Source: CAZEDM01 sp964511075
GTDB taxonomy: Bacteria > Zixibacteria > MSB-5A5 > RBG-16-43-9
Assembly (NCBI GenBank): GCA_964511075.1
Contig: CAZEDM010000009.1
Span: forward strand, 62,001 to 126,000
Direction: 5' to 3'
DNA length: 64,000 bases
Shown here in pieces: positions 34,597 through 43,333 of this stretch. The position numbers and the translations under genes are program-made. The notes beneath the pieces were generated by a model, which saw only the letters and a program-made list of their open reading frames with translations, searched no databases and was not told where the DNA came from. Within the stretch, counting starts at the first letter, position 1, and each line of letters starts with the position of its first letter.

Positions 34597-35198
34597 GCTG
34601 GGAGTCCTTCGGAATAACCGTGGCAGCTTTTTTCACCTTGTGTCTTTACAGTTTTCTGTACAAGGATAACCCCTTTTATAAATTGGCCGAGCATATCTTC
34701 GCCGGAATATCGGCCGGTTATTATGTGGGCCTGGTCTGGCATTCCGTGATCAAGCAGCAGCTCTGGCTGCCTTTATTTAATGAGGGTCAATATCTTTTAA
34801 TTATTCCCGGCATCTTCGGGGTAATGATGTTCGTACGCTTCATACCCAGACTATCCTGGATCTCCAGGCTGTCTTTAGCTTTCGTCGTGGGGAACACGGC
34901 CGGAATAACTATTATCCAACAGCTTCACGGGATGGTCCTGCCTCAGGTGAGAAGCACTTTTTTGAGTGTAGTTACTTTTTCCGGGGTGGTCATGGTGGTG
35001 GGGGTAATCTCCACCTTGATCTATTTTTATTTTTCCAAAGAGCACAAGGGAGCCTTGGGCTTGGTGGCACAGATCGGGATCTGGTTTATAATGATCTCCT
35101 TTGGAGCATCTTTCGGTTACACGGTTATGGCTCGGGTTTCCCTTTTAATCGGCAGGGCGCAATTTCTTTTAACAAATTGGTTGCATATTATTAAATAA
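34593..35198 (+). CDS. Polytopic membrane protein of the DUF6754 cluster
   Basis: 201 residues with five or six hydrophobic helices (ITVAAFFTLCLYSFLYK, HIFAGISAGYYVGLVW, LSLAFVVGNTAGITIIQQL, FLSVVTFSGVVMVVGVISTL, GLVAQIGIWFIMISFGASFG). ATGA overlap with the preceding gene implies coupling. Similar in size and shape to the 204-residue protein at 30747-31361, so the cluster may hold two such pairs: soluble-domain protein plus polytopic protein. No family recognised. Confidence 0.75.
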   Translation: MSWESFGITVAAFFTLCLYSFLYKDNPFYKLAEHIFAGISAGYYVGLVWHSVIKQQLWLPLFNEGQYLLIIPGIFGVMMFVRFIPRLSWISRLSLAFVVGNTAGITIIQQLHGMVLPQVRSTFLSVVTFSGVVMVVGVISTLIYFYFSKEHKGALGLVAQIGIWFIMISFGASFGYTVMARVSLLIGRAQFLLTNWLHIIK

Positions 35199-35216
35199 AG
35201 GTTATCTTAAAAAATT

Positions 35217-36197
35217 ATGAAGGTTATAATCCCAGTAGCGGGGATCGGCACCAGATTAAGGCCTTTGACCCATACAGCGCCCAAGGTTTTACTGCACGTT
35301 GCGGGCAAGCCCATCTTGGCCCATGTCCTGGATGGGTTAAAGGGTATGCGGATCGATGAGGTGATCTTCGTGATTGGGTTCATGGGGGAGAAGATCATAG
35401 ATTACGTGAAGAAAAATTATAAGTTCAAAGCCACTTTCATCAAGCAGAAGGAGCTGAAAGGCGTGGGCTACGCGGTGTATGCGGCTATCAGAAGGATAAA
35501 AATAGAGGAGCCGGTTTTAATAATATTGGGGGATACCGTTTTTGAGATGGACCTTAAGCCGGTTATCAGGAAAAATCATGACAGCCTGGGCATAAAGGAG
35601 GTCGAGGACCCGAGAAGATTCGGGGTGGTTAAGCTCAGGAACGGTTTTGCCACACAGCTGATCGAGAAGCCGAATAAGCCTATCAGCAAAAAGGCCTTAG
35701 TGGGAGTCTATTACATAAAAAGCTCCCAGCTTCTCAAGCAAGCGCTTCAGGAGATCCTGAACAAGGATATCCGCACTCGCGGGGAATATCAGCTCACCGA
35801 CGCCTTACAACTGATGATAAAGCAGGGCGCTAAGTTTTCCACTTTCGATATCGAGGGCTGGTATGACTGCGGAAAGCCGGAGACGCTTCTGGAGACCAAT
35901 CGCCACCTGCTTGCCAGGATCAAGAAGACCAGGCAGATAAGGGGAAGCGTGATTATTCCTCCGGTTTTCATTCCCCGAAACTGTGAAATTAAGCATTCCA
36001 TCATCGGTCCCAATGTCTCCGTGGGGGGGAATGCTGTTATCCGTCATTCAATTGTAAAGAACTCCATCCTGGGAGAAAAATCCGAGGTGAGCTTTTGTTT
36101 GCTGGATTCCTCCCTGGTGGGGAACTGTTCCCAGGTGCTGGGGAAATTCCAGAAGCTGAACGTAGGCGATTCCTCTGAGATCGGTATTTTCATATAG
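35217..36197 (+). CDS. Sugar-1-phosphate nucleotidyltransferase with left-handed beta-helix tail
   Basis: Makes an NDP-sugar for surface polysaccharide. The N-terminal Rossmann domain has the pyrophosphorylase signature VAGIGTRLRPLTHTAPKVLL, then LIILGDTVFEMDL, RRFGVVKLRNG and GVYYIKSSQLL; WYDCGKPETLLETNRHLL ends the domain. The C-terminal 70 residues show hexapeptide repeats (VIIPPVFIPRNCEIKHSIIG, VSVGGNAVIRHSIVKNSIL). Of the glucose-1-phosphate thymidylyl/uridylyltransferase group; the exact nucleotide and sugar cannot be fixed from sequence. Starts 18 bases after the membrane gene. Confidence 0.88.
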   Translation: MKVIIPVAGIGTRLRPLTHTAPKVLLHVAGKPILAHVLDGLKGMRIDEVIFVIGFMGEKIIDYVKKNYKFKATFIKQKELKGVGYAVYAAIRRIKIEEPVLIILGDTVFEMDLKPVIRKNHDSLGIKEVEDPRRFGVVKLRNGFATQLIEKPNKPISKKALVGVYYIKSSQLLKQALQEILNKDIRTRGEYQLTDALQLMIKQGAKFSTFDIEGWYDCGKPETLLETNRHLLARIKKTRQIRGSVIIPPVFIPRNCEIKHSIIGPNVSVGGNAVIRHSIVKNSILGEKSEVSFCLLDSSLVGNCSQVLGKFQKLNVGDSSEIGIFI

Positions 36198-36292
36198 ACC
36201 TGATTCGACAGCAAATGAAGAGCAATAGAATCGATAAAAGTTTATTTATTTGAAAGCTGTTAGTGGAAAAAACACAAAGGAAAGGGTGAGAG

Positions 36293-37453
36293 ATGGAAGA
36301 GAAAAACTTCTTCTTTACCTCGGAGTCGGTAACAGAAGGTCATCCGGATAAGGTTTGTGATCAGGTATCGGATGCGGTTCTGGACGAGGTGATGAAGCAG
36401 GACATTTTCGGAAGAGTAGCCTGTGAGACATTTATAACCGTGGGATTGGTCATCGTGGGTGGGGAGATCACCACCTCCGGGTATGTGGATATAGCCGGAC
36501 TGACCAGAAATATTATCAAGGATATCGGGTATACCCATTCCAAATACGGGTTCAACTATGAGACCTGCGCAGTTCTCAATGCCATTGGCTCACAGTCCCC
36601 GGATATCGCTCAGGGGGTAGATATAGGCGGTGCAGGGGATCAGGGTCTGATGGTGGGCTATGCCTGCGATGAGACGGCTGAGCTTATGCCTATGTCGATC
36701 ATCTTAGCACACAAGCTCTGCCAGAGACAGGCTGAGGTCAGGAGAAAGAAGATTTTAGATTATCTGGGACCGGATGGTAAATCCCAGGTAACTGTGGAAT
36801 ATAGAGACGGCAAGCCAGAGAGGGTTGACTGCGTGGTCTTATCCTCTCAGCATACTGAGGAGATACTGGATGAAAATGGTATCAAGATAACAGAAAAATC
36901 CAAAGAGGAGATGATAGAGAATATCATCAAGCCGGTTGTTGGAGATCTGGCGGATGAGAAAACCAGATACTTTGTAAATCCCACGGGTAAATTCGTCATT
37001 GGCGGTCCCCAGTCCGATACCGGTATGACCGGGCGTAAAATCATCGTGGATACCTACGGAGGGATGGCTCCTCACGGCGGTGGCGCTTTTTCCGGCAAGG
37101 ACCCAACCAAGGTAGACCGCTCAGCCTCCTATATGGCGCGGTACATTGCCAAAAATATCGTGGGGGCAGAGCTGGCTCAGAGATGTGCCGTGCAGATAGC
37201 TTATGCCATTGGAGTTACAGAGCCGGTCTCGGTGATGGTGGATACATATGGCACAGGAAAGATATCCGATTCCAGCCTGATCAGATTGATCCAGAGGCAC
37301 TTTCAGCTAACTCCCAAGGGAATGATAGAGATGCTGGATCTGCGAAGGCCCATTTATCGTAAGACCGCTGCCTACGGGCATTTTGGCAGAAACGAGCCGG
37401 AGTTCACCTGGGAGAGACTGGATAAGGTGGAAGATTTAAAAAGGGATGCGTAA
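36293..37453 (+). CDS. metK: S-adenosylmethionine synthetase
   Basis: Makes SAM from methionine and ATP. Marks: FTSESVTEGHPDKVCDQVSD at the start, GAGDQGLMVGYA (ATP loop), TGKFVIGGPQSDTGMTGRKI, and GGGAFSGKDPTKVDRSASY. 386 residues, normal. GGGTGAGAG precedes the ATG. No SAM-sensing riboswitch was recognised in the 95-base leader. ahcY follows about 500 bases on, separated by a mobile-looking four-helix-bundle gene. Confidence 0.97.
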   Translation: MEEKNFFFTSESVTEGHPDKVCDQVSDAVLDEVMKQDIFGRVACETFITVGLVIVGGEITTSGYVDIAGLTRNIIKDIGYTHSKYGFNYETCAVLNAIGSQSPDIAQGVDIGGAGDQGLMVGYACDETAELMPMSIILAHKLCQRQAEVRRKKILDYLGPDGKSQVTVEYRDGKPERVDCVVLSSQHTEEILDENGIKITEKSKEEMIENIIKPVVGDLADEKTRYFVNPTGKFVIGGPQSDTGMTGRKIIVDTYGGMAPHGGGAFSGKDPTKVDRSASYMARYIAKNIVGAELAQRCAVQIAYAIGVTEPVSVMVDTYGTGKISDSSLIRLIQRHFQLTPKGMIEMLDLRRPIYRKTAAYGHFGRNEPEFTWERLDKVEDLKRDA

Positions 37454-37472
37454 AAAGGCTAAAAGGGAAATA

Positions 37473-37504
37473 AGTAGAGAGTAGACAGCATACAGTAGAC
37501 AGGG
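37473..37504. repeat. TAGACAG repeat, copy left of the four-helix-bundle gene
   Basis: AGTAGAGAGTAGACAGCATA then CAGTAGACAGGG. The inverted version stands at 37920-37952 and a shorter direct copy at 37871-37888; a related copy is at 13489-13520. Confidence 0.8.
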
Positions 37505-37519
37505 GAAAAGAGAACAGTT

Positions 37520-37882
37520 ATGAATAAACAGGGGAGAGCGGAGAGATTTGAGGATTTAGAGGTTTGGAGGAAAGCTCATACTCTGGTATTAAAGGTCTAC
37601 AATCTTTCAAGAAGTTTTCCAAAAGAAGAAAAATTTGGAATGGTTTCCCAGATACGACGAGCGGCGGTTTCGATACCGGCTAACTTAGCTGAAGGCTTCA
37701 AGAAACGAACACCAAAAGATAAATCCAATTTCTACAATATTGCGCAGGGGTCTCTTGAGGAGTTGCGTTATTATCTAATCCTATCAAAGGATCTAAATTA
37801 TATCGAGGATAATGACGAGTTAATTGATTCAGTCGAAGAAATAGGAAAGATGCTTTATGGACTTATAAAAAGCATACACTAG
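37520..37882 (+). CDS. Four-helix-bundle protein (23S rRNA intervening-sequence/S23 type)
   Basis: Small family often found in 23S rRNA intervening sequences and as standalone mobile genes; biochemical role unknown. 120 residues with the family pattern: FEDLEVWRKAHTLVLKVYNL, FPKEEKFGMVSQIRRAAVSI, PANLAEGFKKRT and GSLEELRYYLILSKDL. Bracketed by TAGACAG repeats in direct (37871) and inverted (37920) orientation, and inserted between metK and ahcY, so it looks like a mobile unit. ATG preceded by GAGAACAGTT, weak. Confidence 0.9.
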   Translation: MNKQGRAERFEDLEVWRKAHTLVLKVYNLSRSFPKEEKFGMVSQIRRAAVSIPANLAEGFKKRTPKDKSNFYNIAQGSLEELRYYLILSKDLNYIEDNDELIDSVEEIGKMLYGLIKSIH

Positions 37883-37888
37883 ACAGGG
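37871..37888. repeat. TAGACAG repeat, short direct copy
   Basis: AGCATACACTAGACAGGG, one base different from the corresponding part of the copy at 37473-37504; overlaps the end of the four-helix-bundle gene. Confidence 0.7.
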
Positions 37889-37919
37889 AAAGGGAAAAAG
37901 ACAAAAGGTGGGTGGTGTG

Positions 37920-37952
37920 CCCTGTATACTGTCTACTCTCTACTGTCTACTT
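37920..37952. repeat. TAGACAG repeat, inverted copy
   Basis: CCCTGTATACTGTCTACTCT followed by CTACTGTCTACTT; reverse complement of the left copy at 37473-37504. Confidence 0.8.
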
Positions 37953-37967
37953 AAACAAGGAGAGAAG

Positions 37968-39224
37968 ATGAGATACGATGTCAGGGATTTGAAACTGGCT
38001 AAAAAGGGTAGGCTGAGGATCGAATGGGCGGAGAAGAACATGCCGGTTTTAAGATTGATCCGGGAAAGGTTCAGAAAGGAGAGACCCCTGAGAGGGGTTA
38101 AAATCTCAGCCTGTCTGCACGTTACCACGGAGACCGCCAATCTTATGAACACCTTAAAAGCAGGTGGAGCGGAAGTTCGTCTGTGTGCCTCCAATCCTCT
38201 ATCTACCCAGGATGATGTGGCATCCTCCCTGGTCAGGGATTTCAAGATACCGACCTTTGCCGTAAAAGGCGAAAACAACCAGCTGTACTATCAGCATATC
38301 AACTCCGCACTGGATCTGAAGCCGGATATAACTATGGACGACGGTGCGGATTTAGTCTCGACCTTGCATTCCAAGAGGACTAAGCTTATAAAGAATATCA
38401 CCGGCGGGACCGAGGAGACAACCACTGGTGTTATTCGCCTTCGAAGTATGCAGGGGGATGGGGTCTTAAGATACCCCATCATAGCGGTGAACGATTCCAA
38501 GACCAAATATTTTTTCGACAACCGTTACGGCACCGGACAATCAACCATCGATGGAATCTTAAGATCCACTAATTTTCTTTTGGCTGGCTCAAAAGTAGTG
38601 GTGGCAGGTTACGGCTGGTGCGGAAGGGGATTTGCCTTTAAAGCCAAAGGGATGGGAGCGGACGTGATAGTAACTGAGGTCGATTATCTTAAAGCCATAG
38701 AGGCTACTATGGATGGGTTCAGGGTTATGCCTATGACAGAGGCAGCGAAAATAGGAGATATCTTCTGTACCCTGACTGGCGATATAAATGTGATCCGTCC
38801 GCAGCATTTCAGAGTGATGAAGGACAATGCGGTGGTCTGTAACTCCGGGCATTTCAACGTGGAGATCGACATCCCGGGTTTGAAAAAAATATCCAGAAAA
38901 AAAAGAAGGGTCAGAGAATTCGTGGATGAATACACTTTGAAAAACGGTAAAAGGATAAACCTGCTGGGAGAGGGTCGGCTGATTAATCTATCCGCGGCTG
39001 AAGGTCATCCCGCTGTGGTTATGGATATGAGCTTTGCCAACCAGGCTCTTTCAGCCGAGTATCTGGTCAAATCCGGCAAGAGCTTGCAGAAAAAGGTTTA
39101 CCTGGTGCCGGAGAGAATCGACTCGGAGATATCACGATTGAAGCTTAAATCTATGGGGGTGAAGATAGACAAGCTAACCCCGGAGCAGAAAAAATATCTG
39201 GCTTCCTGGGAGATGGGGACGTAA
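37968..39224 (+). CDS. ahcY: Adenosylhomocysteinase
   Basis: Hydrolyses S-adenosylhomocysteine to adenosine and homocysteine, completing the methyl cycle begun by MetK. Starts RYDVRDLKLAKKGRLRIEWA; substrate loop CLHVTTETANLM; NAD site VVVAGYGWCGRGFAFKAKGM; NSGHFNVEIDI and EGHPAVVMDMSFANQAL toward the end. ATG 37968 follows AAGGAGAGAAG; the frame extends upstream to 37908 only through the inverted repeat. 418 residues, the shorter bacterial/archaeal form. Confidence 0.96.
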   Translation: MRYDVRDLKLAKKGRLRIEWAEKNMPVLRLIRERFRKERPLRGVKISACLHVTTETANLMNTLKAGGAEVRLCASNPLSTQDDVASSLVRDFKIPTFAVKGENNQLYYQHINSALDLKPDITMDDGADLVSTLHSKRTKLIKNITGGTEETTTGVIRLRSMQGDGVLRYPIIAVNDSKTKYFFDNRYGTGQSTIDGILRSTNFLLAGSKVVVAGYGWCGRGFAFKAKGMGADVIVTEVDYLKAIEATMDGFRVMPMTEAAKIGDIFCTLTGDINVIRPQHFRVMKDNAVVCNSGHFNVEIDIPGLKKISRKKRRVREFVDEYTLKNGKRINLLGEGRLINLSAAEGHPAVVMDMSFANQALSAEYLVKSGKSLQKKVYLVPERIDSEISRLKLKSMGVKIDKLTPEQKKYLASWEMGT

Positions 39225-39637
39225 AAACAAAGTTCAATCCGCCTGAGGCGGACAATAGTTCAAAAGTTCAAAGGAGAAAAACGTAACGCCCGGCCTTAGT
39301 GTCGGGCGTTTTTTCTTTGGTAGAGACGCATTGAATGCATCTCTTTATGAAAATTAGTTTTCCACAGGTTTACGGAAATGTAGCGGTCCGCCAGAGGCGG
39401 ATCAGACCTCCATATGGTTAAATGGAAGACTAAATCTCAAGACCTTGACGGCCTTCCTCTACATTCAACCGCCCTTACCTTGTATGCAAGATGAGGATAC
39501 TAATTCAGGTAGTGTGGGGCATACTGCAATACGCCCATACTTTTTTATCATTGCGAGGAGTCCCGCCAACAGAAAGATGATAAAGCAATCCTTACAAAAT
39601 AAAAGAATTGCTTTGTTTTTGGCTCGCAATCACTGCT
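39225..39637. other. Intergenic repeats and terminator between ahcY and lptG
   Basis: Holds an ahcY terminator (39285-39315), a hairpin with CCGCCTGAGGCGG (39239-39251), a GAGACGCATT/AATGCATCTC hairpin, a GGTCCGCC...GGCGGATC hairpin near 39386-39405, and a stretch with CATTGCGAG and CTCGCAATC arms around 39550-39633 of a kind widespread in environmental genomes. No convincing gene; the short forward frames run through repeats. Confidence 0.65.
39285..39315 (+). terminator. Rho-independent terminator of ahcY
   Basis: Stem AACGCCCG pairs with CGGGCGTT, loop of about 10 bases, followed by TTTTC. Confidence 0.85.
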
Positions 39638-40717
39638 CTACTTTTTCGCCTTGATTAAAAGCACTACCCCCAGAATGACGAAGACCAGATTGGCTATCCA
39701 GGCGGCTAAAAGGGGCGGAAGCTTCTGGGAATAGCCGAAGGACTGACCTAGTCTCAGAAAGGTGTAATAGAGGAAACTTATCCCCAGGCTGATGGCAAAG
39801 CTCAAAGCCAGACCTGAGCGCTGGGGGGTGGTTGCCAGGGTGCATCCGAAAAGCACTATGATCAGATTAGCCAGGGGGAAGGAGATCTTCATATACAGGT
39901 CGGTTTTCTCCATGGCTGTGTCCTGGCCGGTCTTCTGCTTTAGCTTCACGTAGTTTTTCAACTCCTGATAGCTCATCTCCTCTGGAGTTTTTTGTTTCTT
40001 GGTTAAAGCTTCCGGCTTCAGCTTCAAATCAAGCCTCAAAAGACGCTCAAAGGGCTTTTCAAGAACGGAAAATGTATCAGAGAAAACTCTCTGGGTTCCC
40101 TTTATAAATACCCAGCCATTACCCTCCCACAGAAGCTTTTCCGCGCGCACCTCCTCTTTTATGCGGTTCTCCTTAAATGTCTGAAACAGCACTCCTGAGC
40201 CTTCTTTTCTCTGGCTATTATAGCGGTTCAGATAAAGTATCTGCCCGTTTTCAGTCTGAAGGTATATGTCATTCAAGGATACTTCACGGACTTTAGTGTT
40301 CTTCTGGATCTCCTGCTGGCGGACCTTCAGCCTTAATTGATTGGTGTAGGGGATCAGAAGGTTCCCCGCCAGCATTACCAGGAAACTCATAACCAGTCCC
40401 AGTCCCAGAAGAGGAAAGAGTATCCGGTAAAGACTGATACCTGAGGATTTCATAGCCATAAGCTCATTCTGCCGGGCTAAAAGCCCTGTGGAGAAAAGGG
40501 AGGATAAGAGCATAGCCACTGGCGAGATCAGAACCAGAATATAGGGAGTATAATAGAGATAATATCTTATAACCGCGCTTATGGTTGCCCCCCGGTCTAT
40601 GAAAGTGTCGATATGTTCTATAATGTCAACTATCAAAAAGATTATCCAGAAAGAGAAAAGGGCAAAAAGAAGCACCGAGAGGAACTGTTTTAAAAGGTAG
40701 CGGTCTAAGATCTTCAT
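39638..40717 (-). CDS. lptG: LptF/LptG-family permease, LptG-like
   Basis: Inner-membrane part of the LPS transporter (LptB2FG). Six membrane helices: two near the N-terminus (FLSVLLFALFSFWIIFLIVD, YILVLISPVAMLLSSLFS), one around 95-115 (LLGLGLVMSFLVMLAGNLLI), a periplasmic beta-jellyroll-like middle, then three at the C-terminus (FPLANLIIVLFGCTLATTP, LALSFAISLGISFLYYTF, PLLAAWIANLVFVILGVVLL). Starts ILDRYLLKQFLSV, typical. ATG 40717 chosen; a TTG lies two codons upstream. It reads in the same direction as lptF upstream, with a MITE copy in the gap. Confidence 0.9.
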   Translation of the reverse strand: MKILDRYLLKQFLSVLLFALFSFWIIFLIVDIIEHIDTFIDRGATISAVIRYYLYYTPYILVLISPVAMLLSSLFSTGLLARQNELMAMKSSGISLYRILFPLLGLGLVMSFLVMLAGNLLIPYTNQLRLKVRQQEIQKNTKVREVSLNDIYLQTENGQILYLNRYNSQRKEGSGVLFQTFKENRIKEEVRAEKLLWEGNGWVFIKGTQRVFSDTFSVLEKPFERLLRLDLKLKPEALTKKQKTPEEMSYQELKNYVKLKQKTGQDTAMEKTDLYMKISFPLANLIIVLFGCTLATTPQRSGLALSFAISLGISFLYYTFLRLGQSFGYSQKLPPLLAAWIANLVFVILGVVLLIKAKK

Positions 40718-40730
40718 AAGCAAATTTGCT

Positions 40731-40814
40731 TTGGAATGTGAAACTTCAGCTTTACTTTCATTCTTTTAGAAATTAGGATATTCATTTTTGGTAAACCTTA
40801 AGGTCTACACTCCA
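40731..40814. repeat. MITE-like element, copy 3 (inverted orientation)
   Basis: Begins TTGGAATGTGAAACTTCAGC and ends GGTAAACCTTAAGGTCTACA then CTCCAA. Reverse complement of the copy 1 layout, with about 30 bases between hairpins. Sits between lptF and lptG. Confidence 0.8.
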
Positions 40815-40849
40815 AAATCCTTCCGGAGAACTATTTTCACGTTTCTCAA

Positions 40850-42217
40850 TTAGGAATCAGTTCCGAATAGTGCCTTCCTGAACCTTCCCGGGATTATTCT
40901 CTCGGCCCATTTCCAGGAGATAAAAGTTGTCTCCTTGGATGACCTTACAAGGATATATATTCCTAACAAAGCCAGAAGGATATTAGCCGACCACATAGCC
41001 CAGAAAGGGGGAACGAACATCCGGTCTGCCAGCTCCTCGCCTCCGATGAGAAAAGCCCAGTATAGAAGAAAAAATCCCAGGGACAGTCCCAGGCCCACGG
41101 TTATGTTACCGCGGCGCGCCATTACACCGAGGGGAGCGCCGATCAGGATAAAAACCACGCAGGCAAAGGGAAGCGAATATTTCTTGTGCACCTCCACCAG
41201 ATAGGAGTTCTTCTCCCTTTCCTGGGAGTAAAGGTTCTGGGTTTCCATCTGAAGCTTAAACAGATTTCTCTGGTTGGTGAAGAAAAGAGCAGCCAGCAGG
41301 TTTTTTTCTGGCTTCAGGGTATCCTTCTCGATGGTTTTGTTTTCAAAGACCTCCTCTATTTTCCGTTCTGCCAGCTTGTTCAGATTCTCCTTACCGCTTT
41401 TTATATTCTCCTCTATCCTTTTAACCTGATCCAGCATCATTCCGATGCTCATCTCACGATCCGTTCTATAATTCGAGCCGGATTGAATCAGCTTTCCTCC
41501 TATATCCGGTATGTAGATGGTCTGTTTTTCAAAGCTGATGAGACGGTAACGTCCCGGCTCATTTGGATCTGCCTCGTGTACCTCTCCATCTTCCAGGTCC
41601 AGAATCAAAGTGTTCTTGTCCTCGGAGAACTCGATTTTACCCTTGCGGGCTAAGATGGTTCGTGGAAAAGGACCTTCTGTTTTCTCATATATGGTAATGC
41701 CGGAGATCTGGTTGGTCCTGGGGTCGACTTTTTTGACCAACAGATGATACCCCGGTATCTCGTCCATAAAAAGGTTCTCTTTCAGGCTCAGAGTCGGTTT
41801 TTTCTGGTGTATCTCCGACATAAGTATCCTTGCTTGGTGGTTAGCTTCGGGCAGCACCTTATCGTTAAAGATGATTAAGCCGAAAGCCAAGACAAAGGAG
41901 AAGAGCAGGGGAAAAAAGATGATCCTGTAAAGACTTACGCCTGAAGATTTCAACGCGGTTATCTCGTTATCCTGGGAAAGCCTGCCAAAAGCCATCAGGG
42001 TGGAGACGAAAACAGCCATAGGGATGGAGAGAGCTAACATCCAGGCTAAGTTCAAAACGAAAACCTGTATTACGGTCAAAAAGCCTATCCCTTTTCCTAT
42101 GATAAGATTGATCAGCTCTAAGAGGAAATCCATAATCAGAACAAAGGTGATGGTAGCCAGGCCGAAAAAGAAAGGACCGATATGTTCTTTTAATATATAG
42201 CGATAGATTACCGGCAT
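40850..42217 (-). CDS. lptF: LptF/LptG-family permease, LptF-like
   Basis: Second permease subunit for LPS transport. Begins VIYRYILKEHIGPFFFGLA; helices at the N-terminus (LATITFVLIMDFLLELINL, FVLNLAWMLALSIPMAVFVS) and FFPLLFSFVLAFGLIIFND, then a long periplasmic part with GYHLLVKKVDPRTNQISGIT, and three C-terminal helices. At 455 residues it is longer than usual because of a charged insert (about 260-320) in the periplasmic domain. Divergent from the YhaM-like gene at 42340. Confidence 0.9.
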   Translation of the reverse strand: MPVIYRYILKEHIGPFFFGLATITFVLIMDFLLELINLIIGKGIGFLTVIQVFVLNLAWMLALSIPMAVFVSTLMAFGRLSQDNEITALKSSGVSLYRIIFFPLLFSFVLAFGLIIFNDKVLPEANHQARILMSEIHQKKPTLSLKENLFMDEIPGYHLLVKKVDPRTNQISGITIYEKTEGPFPRTILARKGKIEFSEDKNTLILDLEDGEVHEADPNEPGRYRLISFEKQTIYIPDIGGKLIQSGSNYRTDREMSIGMMLDQVKRIEENIKSGKENLNKLAERKIEEVFENKTIEKDTLKPEKNLLAALFFTNQRNLFKLQMETQNLYSQEREKNSYLVEVHKKYSLPFACVVFILIGAPLGVMARRGNITVGLGLSLGFFLLYWAFLIGGEELADRMFVPPFWAMWSANILLALLGIYILVRSSKETTFISWKWAERIIPGRFRKALFGTDS

Positions 42218-42339
42218 AGATTAAACCACCTCTGAAGTGACTTTTTTCAAATATAATTCTCGCCGGCTTTTTTAACAACTATTTTCTGCTTGACATTCAT
42301 TCTGCCATTATGGTATTTTAGAACAAAATTTTTAAAGCG

Positions 42340-43305
42340 ATGAAAAATATCTGGGTAAAAGATTTGAAGCCCGGGACAGAAATCACGGATTTCTTTGTCC
42401 TGAGAAAAAAAGAGCTCAAGGAATACAACGGACAGAAATATCTCAAACTGGAGCTGGGAGACCCTTCCGGCAGGATAGATGCGGTTCTGTGGGAGAAAGC
42501 TGAGGAGGCTTACACTGAGGCTGAAACAGGAGAGATAGTCAAAGTCAAAGGTACAGCAATAACCTATCGGGAAGGCCTGGAGATAAAAATAGAGAAGATA
42601 AGAAAGGCTAAAGAGGAAGAGTGCGACCCTATGGATTTTTTGCCTAAGTCCAGGATGGACTTAGGCTTACTTTTTGAGGATTTTAAAGGAAAAGCAGGGA
42701 GCCTGGAAAACCCTCATCTTAAAAGGCTTTTGAATCTGATACTGGAAGACGAGAAGTTAGTCCAAAGACTTAAAATAGCTCCGGCAGCAAAGCTCTGGCA
42801 TCATTCCTATCTGGGCGGGCTTCTGGAGCATACCCTGAAGGTGGTGGAGTTCTGTGAAAAGGCGGCGGCTCTGTATGAGCTGGTGAACCGGGATTTATTG
42901 ATCTCAGGCGCCTTATTGCACGATATAGGGAAGATTTATACCTATTCTCTTTCAGGTTTCATAGATTACACGGATGAGGGAAGGCTTCTGGGTCATATCG
43001 TCTCCGGGGACGAGCTGATCAACGAAAAAATCAAGAAGATCGAGGGATTCCCGCAGGAGTTAGCCCTACAGTTCAGGCATTTGATCCTTGCCCATCAGGG
43101 GCAGCTGGAATTTGCCTCCCCGATTGTTCCCCAGACCTTAGAGGCGGTTATCCTTTACTATGCAGACGAGATGGATGCCAAAGCCGGAGCCTTCAGCGAT
43201 ATAATCAACCGGGAGTTGCAGCAGGGGCGTGAAGGTAAAAAATGGAGCGATTGGGTTCCGCTAATCCGTCGATATATATATTTAGGAGAGGAGAAGGAGG
43301 AGTAA
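42340..43305 (+). CDS. YhaM-like 3'-5' exoribonuclease (OB-fold plus HD domain)
   Basis: Predicted cytoplasmic nuclease acting on single-stranded RNA/DNA. N-terminal OB-fold with VKDLKPGTEITDFFVLRKKE, KYLKLELGDPSGRIDAVLW; HD domain with KLWHHSYLGGLLEHTLKVVE, ISGALLHDIGKIYTY, LGHIVSGDELI, FRHLILAHQGQLEFASP and YYADEMDAKAGAF. 321 residues, standard for YhaM. Divergent from lptF and followed after 28 bases by mreB. Confidence 0.9.
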   Translation: MKNIWVKDLKPGTEITDFFVLRKKELKEYNGQKYLKLELGDPSGRIDAVLWEKAEEAYTEAETGEIVKVKGTAITYREGLEIKIEKIRKAKEEECDPMDFLPKSRMDLGLLFEDFKGKAGSLENPHLKRLLNLILEDEKLVQRLKIAPAAKLWHHSYLGGLLEHTLKVVEFCEKAAALYELVNRDLLISGALLHDIGKIYTYSLSGFIDYTDEGRLLGHIVSGDELINEKIKKIEGFPQELALQFRHLILAHQGQLEFASPIVPQTLEAVILYYADEMDAKAGAFSDIINRELQQGREGKKWSDWVPLIRRYIYLGEEKEE

Positions 43306-43333
43306 TTCTTTAAATTTCCCTTGAGGAGGAAGG

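Noticed and set aside
36198..36292. SAM or SAH riboswitch before metK or ahcY
   Set aside because: The 95-base metK leader shows no SAM-I/II-like stems, and the ahcY upstream region is taken up by repeats.
37473..37952. Possible CRISPR array
   Set aside because: Repeats are few, unequal in length, in both orientations, and flank a gene; there are no regular spacers and no cas genes in the window.
39445..39654. 69-codon plus-strand frame
   Set aside because: Crosses CTCGCAATC-type repeats and overlaps the end of lptG.
41186..41653. 155-codon open frame on the plus strand
   Set aside because: Antisense to the well-supported LptF gene; codon content is a reflection of that gene.
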